Assembly: GCF_037969875.1 (NCBI RefSeq) | Contig: NZ_CP150218.1 | Location: forward strand, 2,542,001-2,606,000 | DNA from: Paenibacillus sp. FSL R7-0337 | Lineage (GTDB): Bacteria; Bacillota; Bacilli; Paenibacillales; Paenibacillaceae | Length of the DNA stretch: 64,000 nucleotides | Reading direction: 5' to 3' | The notes under the pieces: generated by a model | Database searches by the model: none | What the model was told of the DNA's origin: nothing | The model's input: the letters and a program-made list of their open reading frames with translations, nothing else | Position numbers and translations under genes: made by a program | In this document: positions 9,133 to 18,300 of the stretch, piece by piece | Layout of the letters: every line of letters starts with the position of its first letter | Position numbering within the stretch: the stretch's first letter is position 1

Positions 9133-10107
9133 CCATACTTCCTCCAGTCGGTGTTGATTTTATATAGAATGTACTTTTATTTTTTCTATGTTGGGATTGG
9201 CCGTGACACCAGAGAATAGTTGGCCCTCCAGCCGCTGTTGTCCCAGATTCCCTTGATTCAGCCACTTTTCGCGGGAGAAATCCGGTGACGGCTGCTGCAC
9301 GAAAGTAACCAGTCCCAATGTATGCGAAAAACAGCATACATTCTGCTACACGAACTAGTAGAGCATCAGGTTAAAAAGGATGGATAAGTTTGTTAAACCC
9401 TATCAACCCAAAATCTAACGGACCGGTGAGATCTTATCTCCGCGAAAACGCCACTTTTTGCAGCGTAACGGACTCAGGCGAACTTATAGTCTCTCAATGA
9501 GACGTTTCGGAGCTGAAGTGCAAAGGATAAGGCCTATTCTAGCTCCATGGAGTCCGTTACTCGCCCAATTGGCGATTTTCTTCCCAAATAAGCGCACCTC
9601 AGTCCCTTACGATAAGCCAAGAGCCCCTGAAGAACAAGGCCCGCTTGGAAAAAAAGATGTAATTTGAAGGGGAATTGCGTCTGCTCCACTATTTTAAATC
9701 CGATAAGGTACTAGTTAGTAAATTCAAATTTTTTTGGGTATCTCTAGTCGAAATGTTGTTTCTAGTGTATTGATGTTGTTTTCACCAGTATATGAATCTG
9801 AATTCCACTTGTCAATGCGGCCCCTTTGCCACAGAAGCATCCTTGGTAGATATATGGGTATGGCACACATTGTATGAACTACAGTAGAATGAGCTTTTGC
9901 CTAATATCGTGCTAATTCTATTGCAGAGAATACAATCATCCCATAGGAGGCTTGACAGAATAACCAAACGAGCCTAAAATCAACATGAAACAACACAAAG
10001 AAACATAAATCAACAACACATTGAATCAACAAACGCCGCACTATTACATCACCACACGCCTTACTGCCATACCCATAATCGGATTGACAAGAGAGGGGAT
10101 TTCCCGC
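9133..10107. other. Long intergenic region without a convincing gene
   Basis: About 975 bp between the deoR gene and the metallophosphoesterase gene. I see no reading frame with both a ribosome-binding site and recognisable protein character. The most structured part is an inverted-repeat block at 9410-9560. The last 400 bp are AT-rich and would hold the promoter for the downstream genes, although no strong sigma-A promoter stands out. Confidence 0.6.
9465..9560. repeat. Intergenic inverted repeat (GTAACGGACTC arms)
   Basis: GTAACGGACTC at 9465-9475 is matched by its exact reverse complement GAGTCCGTTAC at 9550-9560. A related TAACGGAC lies at 9416-9423. The segment between the arms has no credible coding potential. 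The look of it (short palindromic unit, higher GC than its flanks) fits a dispersed intergenic repeat, but only one copy was found in this window. Confidence 0.45.
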
Positions 10108-11088
10108 ATGAACAGTAAATTATCATTTCGGCCAGACGGCACCTTCACCATCGTACAGTTCACTGACCTCCACTGGATGGATGGAAGAGCAGAGGATCAG
10201 CAGACCCGGGAGCTGATGGAGCTGGTGCTGAAGGCGGAGCAGCCGGACCTGGTTATTTTCACAGGGGATACGATCTATACGGGTCCGGTCCGTGAAGGCG
10301 AGCTTCCTTGCCAGGACCCCAAGCAGGCCTTCCGCGATGCCGTGGCTGCTGTAGTGAATTCCGGTGTGCCTTGGGCGTTCGTATACGGCAACCACGACAC
10401 GGAGAACGGAGTGACCTACAGCGAGCTGATGGAGATTGCGCAGGAGTCCCCGCAGTGTCTGGCTGAGGCTGGTCCGGCGGAGCTGGCAGGTTCAAGCAAT
10501 TACGTCCTGGAGATTGAAGGCGCGGGCAATCATGCGGGAGCCATCCTCTATATGCTCGATACGGGTGCCTACTCTCCGCTGGAGCAGATTCCCGGGTATA
10601 GCTGGGTCCGGCGCAACCAGATGGATTGGCTGGCAGAGCAGTCTGCGCGGCTGAATCCCGGAGAAGGTCAAGCGAAGCGGCCTGCACTGGCATTCTTCCA
10701 TATCCCGCTGCCCGAATATGACGAGATGTGGAACACCCAAGTTTGTTACGGACACAAGTATGAACGGGTCTGCGCTCCGGTTCTGAATTCAGGGTTATTC
10801 GCTGCGCTCGTAGAGATGGGCGATGTGGCAGGCACCTTTTGCGGACATGACCATATCAATGATTTCACCGGCACGCTGCATGGCATCCGCCTCAGCTATG
10901 GCCGGGCAACCGGCTATAATACCTACGGGCACGACAACCTCAAGCGGGGCGCGCGCGTCATCCGTCTAGAGCAGGACCAACCGTCCTTCGACACCTGGCT
11001 CCGGCTGGCAGACGGCTCCCGTTGCACAGAACAGCCCGCCCATACACCTCTCCCTGCTGCAGGGTTCACAACACTAACTACTTCTTGA
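10108..11088 (+). CDS. Metallophosphoesterase (calcineurin-like)
   Basis: A 326-residue protein with all five metal-binding blocks of the metallophosphatase fold in order: TDLHW (D-x-H), FTGDTIYTG (GD), YGNHD, a histidine in FFHIPLPEY and GHDH near residue 250. No signal peptide is apparent from the chosen start. I use the ATG at 10108 because GAGAGGGG precedes it; a TTG 87 nt upstream has no such site. The family includes phosphomonoesterases and phosphodiesterases of many substrates, so the actual substrate cannot be named. The transporter gene follows after 14 bp, suggesting co-expression. Confidence 0.85.
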   Translation: MNSKLSFRPDGTFTIVQFTDLHWMDGRAEDQQTRELMELVLKAEQPDLVIFTGDTIYTGPVREGELPCQDPKQAFRDAVAAVVNSGVPWAFVYGNHDTENGVTYSELMEIAQESPQCLAEAGPAELAGSSNYVLEIEGAGNHAGAILYMLDTGAYSPLEQIPGYSWVRRNQMDWLAEQSARLNPGEGQAKRPALAFFHIPLPEYDEMWNTQVCYGHKYERVCAPVLNSGLFAALVEMGDVAGTFCGHDHINDFTGTLHGIRLSYGRATGYNTYGHDNLKRGARVIRLEQDQPSFDTWLRLADGSRCTEQPAHTPLPAAGFTTLTTS

Positions 11089-11102
11089 GGGGCTGACAAT
11101 CA

Positions 11103-12005
11103 ATGCTGCTGCCAATTCTTTTGGTGCTGGCTTCCGGAATGTGCCACGCGGTGTGGAGCATGTTCACCAAAAGAAGCCTGAATAAAAGCATCTTCCTGTG
11201 GTCGATCATGATGGTCTCCACGGTGCTGCTGCTGCCGGTACTGCTTATCGAGCTGTGGACACAGCCGCTGGCCGCCGGTGCTTACGCCCTGCTGCTGCTG
11301 TCTGTAGCGCTGCAGGCCTTATATTCCTGGCTTTTATCCATAACCTATGAGATGGGCGACCTGTCCCAGATCTACCCGGTGATGCGGGGGACAAGCACGC
11401 TGCTGATCCCGCTGATCGGCGTTATTTTCCTGAAAGAATCCTTGTCTGCCTATGGCTGGATCGGGATCTGCTGCATGCTCGGCGGCTTCGCTGTCCTCAG
11501 CGGAATAGGCTCCCGAAGAAGCCACCCCGCTTCATCCGGCTCTGTGTCCGGCACTCCTTCTGCATCCGGCCCCGGCACTACCTTAGGCTACTACACACCG
11601 GTACTTATGGCCCTCTGCGTGGGATTATGCACTACCTGCTACGTGTTCGTCGATAAGCTGAACCTTCAGCATATGTCGCCGCTGGCCCTGCTTGAGGTGA
11701 CCAATATCGGCTTCGTTGCCGGACTGACCCCCGCGGTCCTGAGATCGCGGAAGCTGCTTGAAGAGTGGCGCCGCAACACATTCACCATCCTGCTGGGCAG
11801 CGTGCTGAATCCGGGCTCCTATCTGCTGTTCCTGTTCGCACTTCAGCAGGCACCGCTCGCCCACATCAGCCCGCTGCGGGAGATCGGAACCATATTCGCT
11901 ACGCTCCTCGGTGTGTTGCTCTTGAAGGAGCGGCAGGGCCTGCGGCGGATGATATGCTCGGTTGTCATTTTTTGCGGAATTTTGCTAATTGGCATCTGGG
12001 GGTAA
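11103..12005 (+). CDS. EamA/DMT-superfamily membrane transporter
   Basis: A 300-residue integral membrane protein with about ten hydrophobic helices arranged as two EamA repeats. The first half contains YEMGDLSQIYPVMRGTSTLLIPLIG and the second ALQQAPLAHISPLREIGTIF, each with the family's helix ending in a large-residue/Pro pattern. The middle loop is Ser/Gly/Pro-rich (residues 138-160). It probably exports or imports a small metabolite, but the substrate is not predictable from sequence. A GAGGGG site lies upstream of the ATG, and the gene sits between the phosphoesterase and the hybrid kinase in one probable operon. Confidence 0.85.
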   Translation: MLLPILLVLASGMCHAVWSMFTKRSLNKSIFLWSIMMVSTVLLLPVLLIELWTQPLAAGAYALLLLSVALQALYSWLLSITYEMGDLSQIYPVMRGTSTLLIPLIGVIFLKESLSAYGWIGICCMLGGFAVLSGIGSRRSHPASSGSVSGTPSASGPGTTLGYYTPVLMALCVGLCTTCYVFVDKLNLQHMSPLALLEVTNIGFVAGLTPAVLRSRKLLEEWRRNTFTILLGSVLNPGSYLLFLFALQQAPLAHISPLREIGTIFATLLGVLLLKERQGLRRMICSVVIFCGILLIGIWG

Positions 12006-12041
12006 GCAGGATAAGGATCACAGATGTCGAATTGAAACCGT

Positions 12042-15000
12042 ATGATGAAGATAACCTCTGTGAGTACACACCTAATGAAGGCACGAGCCAGATTCAACCT
12101 CAAGCAGGCTATATTGCTGCTTTTCTACTTAACCATTCTGATCAGTCTGCGCTATCTGTGGTTCAATGCCAATACAGCGTCTGAGCATCCCGAGGCACAA
12201 CAAGGTGTGCTGGATATGCGGGGCTGGGACTTCGTGAATTCCCCATCCATCCAGCTGGATGGAGAATGGGAGTTCTATCCCGGCCAGCTCCTGGGCTATG
12301 AGGATTCCGCTGCACTGGCTGCGTCCACACCGCATGTTGTCCAGGTTCCCGGTGACTGGAGCAGCGGCTTCCCCGAAGGGGAGCAATCCTCTCTGGGCTA
12401 TGGTACATACAAGCTGCGTATACTTTTAGATCCGTCACAGACCGAGTCTTACGGCTTCTGGATTCAGCGGATTCAGGCCGCCTCCAGCATCGATATTAAC
12501 GAGCAGAGAGAGACCAGCTTCGGGAAGCTGGCCGCGAATAGCGGAGACTATATCCCCAAGGCGGTCTCTTACACCGCAGCCTACGATGAGCCGGGCAGGC
12601 AGGAGATTGTTCTCCTCGTCCGGGCAGCCAACTACGACCATCCGCTGGAGGGCGGGATTGTGAGGTCGATTCGCTTCGGCTCCCAAGCAGCGGTGGATAC
12701 TGAACGGATGTATTCGATCGGCTTCCAGCTGGTCAGCTTTGTGATCATGATGCTTCATGCGCTGTATGCAAGCATTCTATACTTTTTCAACCGGCGGGAG
12801 CATGTGTTCGTGCTCTTCTTCCTGCTGCTGCTCGCTGTAGCGGTCTCCATCATCGCCGACAACGATGCGATTCTGCTGATCTGGTTCCCCATTAACTATA
12901 CCTGGGCGCTGAAGATCAAGCTGCTGTCCTATCCGGCGATCTCCCTGTTCATGCTGCTGCTGACGCGCAGCTTCTATACTCATGGGCGCTCCGGCCGTCT
13001 ATTGAAGGGATATGTGGCTGGACTGCTTATCTACACCGTCTATGTACTCGTTCTACCTGTTCAGTTGGTGATGTATGGAAAAATATTTTTCTCTCTGCTC
13101 TATCTGCTTCCTGTAGCTGCAGTTATCTACCATATCGGCCGGATGGTTTGGCGGAAGGAACAGGACTCCTTCTTCCTGCTGTTCGCTGCTGCCGCCATCG
13201 GCTCCAGTGTCATTGGCGGCGCCCTGGAATCGAACAGCCGGATAAGTATCCAGTATTATCCCGTTGATATGATAGCAGCCATTATCGGCTTCTCCTCCTA
13301 CTGGTTCAAGCGGTACTTCCGCAATGCGGAGGAGAACCGGCTGCTCAACCAGCAGCTGAAGGAGAGCGACCGGAAGAAGGACGAATTCCTGGCGAATACC
13401 TCCCATGAGCTGCGGACACCGCTGCACGGTATTATCAGCATTGCCCAGACTGTAGCCTCCAAGGAACAACAGGTGCTGGACGAACAGAGCTCTAAGGATC
13501 TGGAGCTGCTCATTACGATCAGCCGCAGAATGTCCCTGATGCTGGGCGATCTGCTCGATGTGACCCGTCTGCAGGAGAAGCGGATTATCCTCCAGCGCGA
13601 GCCGCTGGCCATGGGTTCACTGGTCTCGGGCGTGCTGGGGATGTTCGAATTCATGATCGAAGGCAAACGGCTGCAGCTGCGTAATGAGCTTCCCGCTTCA
13701 TTGCCGCCGGTCTGGGGGGATGAGAAGCGGATTGTGCAGATCCTCTATAACCTGCTGCACAATGCCATCAAGTACACGCAGGACGGAACGGTCACCGTAT
13801 CCGCTGCAGCCGACGGCAAGCTTGCGTGGATCAGCGTAGCCGACACCGGAGCGGGAATCGACAAGGAGACGCAGGAGCGGATCTTCTCGCCGTATGAGCA
13901 AGGCAGCAAAGGCATCATTGACGGCGGCGGCATCGGTCTCGGCTTAAGCATCAGCAAGCAGCTGACCGAGCTGCATGGCGGAGATCTCACTGTTGACTCA
14001 GAGCCGGGCAAAGGGTCAGTGTTCACCTTCACCCTGCCGCTGGCCTCCTCTGCCGGGGCCCGGGAGATGGCGGACCAGGAACCAGCCTCGCAGGGGCAGC
14101 CGGACAACCCGGAACTGCAGGAGATGCTGCTGGAGGAAGGCCGGCTGCTGCTACAGCAGCCCGATATCCGCAATCTCATAGTCCCTATGGAATTAACGAA
14201 TCCGCCGCAGATACAGGATGCCTCCCAGACGGCCAAATCTCTGATTCTGGCCGTCGATGATGATCCGGTCAATCTCAAGGTGCTCGCCAGCATGCTCTCG
14301 GCAGAGCATTATCAGCTGGTCACCGCCACCAGCGCCGAGGAAGCCTTGGAGCTGCTTGGCACCGAGCCGTGGGATCTGCTGATCGCCGATGTGATGATGC
14401 CGTACATGTCCGGCTATGAATTGACGCGGATCGTCCGGCAGCGCTTCTCCATCTCGGAGCTGCCGATCCTGCTGCTCACGGCCCGCAACCAGCCTGCGGA
14501 CATCTATACCGGCTTCATGGCCGGAGCCAACGACTATGTCACCAAGCCGGTAGATGCGCTGGAGCTGAAATACCGGGTCCGCTCACTGACCGGACTGAAG
14601 CAGTCCATTACCCATGGCCTGCGGCTGGAGGCCGCTTACCTCCAGGCACAGATTCAGCCTCATTTCCTGTTCAACACGCTGAACGCGCTGCTGGCGCTGA
14701 GTGAATTCGACCTGCCGAAGATGCGTGATCTCGGGGAGGCCTTCTCCTCCTACCTGCGCATCAGCTTCGATTATATGAATTCGCAGCAACTCGTCGGATT
14801 ATCCCATGAGCTGGAGCTGGTAGAGTCCTATCTCTTCATTGAGAAAGCGCGCTTCGAGGAACGCCTGCAGATCGAATGGGAGGTTGATCCCGGCATCGAG
14901 CTGCTGCTTCCTCCGCTCACCCTTCAGCCGATTGTGGAGAACGCCGTCAGACACGGCCTGCTAAGCCGCAAAGCCGGAGGTAAGCTATCGATCCGCATTC

Positions 15001-15230
15001 ACCGCCAGAAGGGCTACACCTCCTTCGAAGTGGAGGATAACGGCAAGGGCATGAGCGAGGAACAGGTGGCCCGTCTGCTCGATGACACCTTCCTGGCCCA
15101 CCGCGGCATCGGCCTGCTGAACACCAACCGGCGGCTGACCCAGCTCTACGGCGAAGGCCTCGTCATCCGCAGCCAGCCCGGGGCTGGCACTACGGTATCC
15201 TTTGTGATTCCTGAGCGGAGGCAGGGCTGA
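12042..15230 (+). CDS. Hybrid sensor histidine kinase with 7TMR-DISM sensor, receiver and second LytS-type kinase module
   Basis: A 1062-residue membrane protein. Order of parts: an N-terminal membrane helix (about 22-42); an extracellular jelly-roll sensor (LDGEWEFYPGQLL to about 210) of the 7TMR-DISM type; seven membrane helices (about 225-415); HisKA with the phospho-accepting histidine in SHELRTPLHGI (H455); a HATPase domain with N box NAIKYT and G boxes DTGAGI and GIGLGLSI; a receiver domain whose acceptor is D783 in IADVMMPYMSG; then a His_kinase domain with QIQPHFLFNTL (H874); and a second ATPase with VENAVRHGL. It probably senses a sugar-like ligand and passes phosphate internally. 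No separate response regulator gene is adjacent. The start is uncertain: the ATG at 12042 lacks a clear ribosome-binding site, and a start at 12075 is possible. Confidence 0.88.
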   Translation: MMKITSVSTHLMKARARFNLKQAILLLFYLTILISLRYLWFNANTASEHPEAQQGVLDMRGWDFVNSPSIQLDGEWEFYPGQLLGYEDSAALAASTPHVVQVPGDWSSGFPEGEQSSLGYGTYKLRILLDPSQTESYGFWIQRIQAASSIDINEQRETSFGKLAANSGDYIPKAVSYTAAYDEPGRQEIVLLVRAANYDHPLEGGIVRSIRFGSQAAVDTERMYSIGFQLVSFVIMMLHALYASILYFFNRREHVFVLFFLLLLAVAVSIIADNDAILLIWFPINYTWALKIKLLSYPAISLFMLLLTRSFYTHGRSGRLLKGYVAGLLIYTVYVLVLPVQLVMYGKIFFSLLYLLPVAAVIYHIGRMVWRKEQDSFFLLFAAAAIGSSVIGGALESNSRISIQYYPVDMIAAIIGFSSYWFKRYFRNAEENRLLNQQLKESDRKKDEFLANTSHELRTPLHGIISIAQTVASKEQQVLDEQSSKDLELLITISRRMSLMLGDLLDVTRLQEKRIILQREPLAMGSLVSGVLGMFEFMIEGKRLQLRNELPASLPPVWGDEKRIVQILYNLLHNAIKYTQDGTVTVSAAADGKLAWISVADTGAGIDKETQERIFSPYEQGSKGIIDGGGIGLGLSISKQLTELHGGDLTVDSEPGKGSVFTFTLPLASSAGAREMADQEPASQGQPDNPELQEMLLEEGRLLLQQPDIRNLIVPMELTNPPQIQDASQTAKSLILAVDDDPVNLKVLASMLSAEHYQLVTATSAEEALELLGTEPWDLLIADVMMPYMSGYELTRIVRQRFSISELPILLLTARNQPADIYTGFMAGANDYVTKPVDALELKYRVRSLTGLKQSITHGLRLEAAYLQAQIQPHFLFNTLNALLALSEFDLPKMRDLGEAFSSYLRISFDYMNSQQLVGLSHELELVESYLFIEKARFEERLQIEWEVDPGIELLLPPLTLQPIVENAVRHGLLSRKAGGKLSIRIHRQKGYTSFEVEDNGKGMSEEQVARLLDDTFLAHRGIGLLNTNRRLTQLYGEGLVIRSQPGAGTTVSFVIPERRQG

Positions 15231-15273
15231 TCCTTTAGCTGTGTAGCTCAGACTTTTGACCACAACATAAAGC

Positions 15274-15317
15274 AAAGCAGCGATTCTCCAATACCGAGAA
15301 CCGCTGCTTTTTTTTGA
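15274..15317. terminator. Intrinsic terminator between hybrid kinase and SLH gene
   Basis: Stem AAAGCAGCGATTCTC (15274-15288) pairs with the segment ending CGCTGCTTT at 15310, with one mismatch and a short loop. A run of T follows on the plus strand. It lies between two convergent genes. Confidence 0.8.
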
Positions 15318-15330
15318 GTTTAGATCTAAT

Positions 15331-18300
15331 TTAGTATTTCAACTGATATAACCGGTAGATCAAGGCTGCAGCCTCTGCTTTACTGGCGGTCTGGGCAGGG
15401 CGGAAGCTCTGATCCCCGAAGCCTTCGAACAGATGCATACTCTTGGTCAACGCCACACTGGATGCCGCCCATTTCGATATTTTGGCTCCATCTGTGAAGG
15501 CTGCAATCACTGCTGCCGGCTGAGCAACAGCTGATTTACCGTTGTACGCTGTAAGTGCACGTGCAAGCATTGTTGCAATCTCTTCACGTGTGATGGTTGC
15601 CTCAGGGTCAAAAGCAGCCGGCGATTTGCCGTTAATGATTCCGGCTGCATAAGCCGCAGCAATCTCATCACTGTAAGGATTGGTTGGCTTAATATCCTTG
15701 AACGGCAAGGCCAGCCCTTCCCCGTTCAACCCGTAAGCTCTGGCGATCATTGCCGCGAACTGTTCGCGGGTAATCTTGTCAGATGGAGCAAATGCTCCGC
15801 CTTCGTCCAGGATTCCCTTAGTCAACAGGTAATTGATCTCTTTAACTGCCCAGTGACTGGCAGGGACATCTGTGAATGCAGCCGCTCCAAGCATCACAGT
15901 GTACTTGCTGAAGTGTCCTCTCGGTGCCGTTACAGTTTGAGTAACAGGATCATATTTACCGCCAACCGCTTCCCAGGTAAGACTCTTCTCATTCAGGACG
16001 TACACGGTCAGATTCTCCAGATTCGCCTCTGAATATTTCGAAATATCAATGGCTGACACATCAAAGGTCACATCGATCGGCTTGGCGAAGCTCTTCACCG
16101 GCTGGCCGTCAACAGAAGCACTGAATTCCATCACTGGGATATTGGCCAGCGATTCTGCCTGACGGGGTTTGTTAATTACAGCATTCTCTACCACTTCTGC
16201 TGCCAGATTAATCTTCTGGCCTGCCTCCACCTTACCGAAGGTATCCGGCTCAATGGTGAATGCCGTCTGATCCATTTGAATCTTCAATCCGGCAATGTCA
16301 TTCTCCCGCACCAAGGTAAGAATCTCTGATGGGAGCGTGGTGTTGAGCTTATGAATCCCTTTATCCACTGGAGGTACTTTCACCGTCAGGCTCAGCTTCA
16401 GGTCAGCAGCCGTTCCAGCTCCAAGCTTGCTAGTCAGCTCTCCAGCGACGGATGCTAATGCCTGCTTGGCCGTTTCAATCTGTGCGCTGATGAATCCCGA
16501 ATCCAGCTGCGAAGAGACGGCGTTTCCTTCTACAGTTACATTGTCTTTGGCAATTGTAGCTTCGCCAGCTTTGTTCAGCGCGGCCTGGCTGGAAAGTATA
16601 ACAGCATCCTTCAGCTTCTGAACCTCTTCAGCCTTGATGCCCTGCGCGTTATTCAGCACCGCAGCCGCATTATTAATGAGGGCCTGGGCAATTTCTACTG
16701 CCTTGCTGGAGCTATCCAGCTTGTTCAGTAAATAAGGCGCACTATCCACCAATTGCGTAATAGAACTCACAATCTTCTGTTTCTCTGCGGAATCCTGAAT
16801 AGTTCCCAGCAGCTGCGCTGCTGAATCCATGGCCTGAGACAAGCTCTTGCTGTTCTGTTCAGCTTGTGCAGGAGTGTTAGCCGATTTGAGTGACTCGGCC
16901 ATGCTGGACAGCGCATTCTGTGCTGCCGTGGCTTTCTCTGCTGCGGAGCCGGAAGTATTCTTGAGCAAGTCCTTCAGCTTATCATTCTGCTGCTGAACAT
17001 TCGCGTCAGTCCCTGTTACCGCAGCCGGAGCGGGAGCAGCCGGTGTTGCTGCTGGTCCAGGTGCTCCTGGTCCGCTTCCTCCTGGTCCGCTTCCCCCTGG
17101 TGCCGGTGCGGGATTAGGATTCGTTCCGGTATTGCCGCCGTTACCTCCATTATCGCTTCCTGGCAGATTAGGGCCTGGATTAACCACAGTATCTCCCGAC
17201 GACTCCAGGATTACTTTTTTGTCCAGGGTATAGGTCTGTCCATCGATGGTCATTGAAGCTTTGATCACATAAGTTCCGTCAGTCAACATCTTGTTTTCTG
17301 TATTATCATAAGTCATTGCTCTTAGCGGGTATACCAGAAAAGCCTCTTTGGTTAGCACCTTTCCCGCTTCGTTCTGAAGCTCATAAGTAGCCTTGTCCGG
17401 GTACAGACTCATGCTGCCAATGCTAGTTCCGCCATTGGCAACCAGAATTTGCGGCTTCTTGATTTGTCCGATGGAGTTGCCTGCTGTATCGACCAGTCCA
17501 ATCTCAATCAAGGTCGAACCAGCGGGCCGGATTAATTTGCCATTCTGCAACCCCACAATATCCAGCCCTTTCAAGGCAAGTGGCGTAATCTGGGTGAGTG
17601 TACCTGCCTGCAGCGTTCCAGGTGCGAAATGAATATCGTACTGGTATTCGATGGCACCCTTGATTTGGTCTACAGATACTACTACATCGCCAGGGGTAAT
17701 TTGCACCTGATTGGCATTGAACGCATAGCCTTGGAGTGTCGATTGGCCCGGTGTCGTATATTTAACCGCATAGATGGTTCCCGATTCAGGAGCCACCAGC
17801 GTAGCCAGCGCAGACGCACTATCATCCATCGACAAGCTATTGTCTCCTGCACCGATTACAACCTGATCACGGTATACAAAAGTGTCTAACCGGGTGTGTG
17901 CCAGCATACTGTAGGTTCCTTGAGTGGCGTAGAAATAATTCTCACCTGCAGGATTACTGTCGATCACATAAGGAATGTAATCCGTCTCTGCCAAATCCCG
18001 CCGCACCACATACAGCTCGTCAGCCGGCTGGTCTAATATAACCTTGCTGACTTCCTGAAGCTCTTGTCTTGCGTCCAGCACCAGCGAGTAATCCTTGCCG
18101 GGTTCTGTATTAATGGAGCCATACATGTAGTAACCATATTTGGCTTGCACTCCGTTATGGCTTCTGTTGTAGCGCATGAAGTCAACGTCTACAGTTGAAG
18201 GAGAATCTACCACCAGGAACCCCTGGGATTCAGGACTGCGAACATAAGAAGAGACGATAGAAGAAGAACCGTCACTTCTTGTGACTTTAGCCTGGATATT

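Noticed and set aside
9458..9667. A 69-codon open frame in the intergenic gap
   Set aside because: It lies in the inverted-repeat block, lacks a ribosome-binding site and has low-complexity, non-protein-like content.
17060..17110. Direct repeats of a CCTGGTCCGCTTCC type that could suggest a CRISPR or minisatellite
   Set aside because: They are in frame within the SLH gene and encode a Gly/Ser/Pro linker; there are no spacers.
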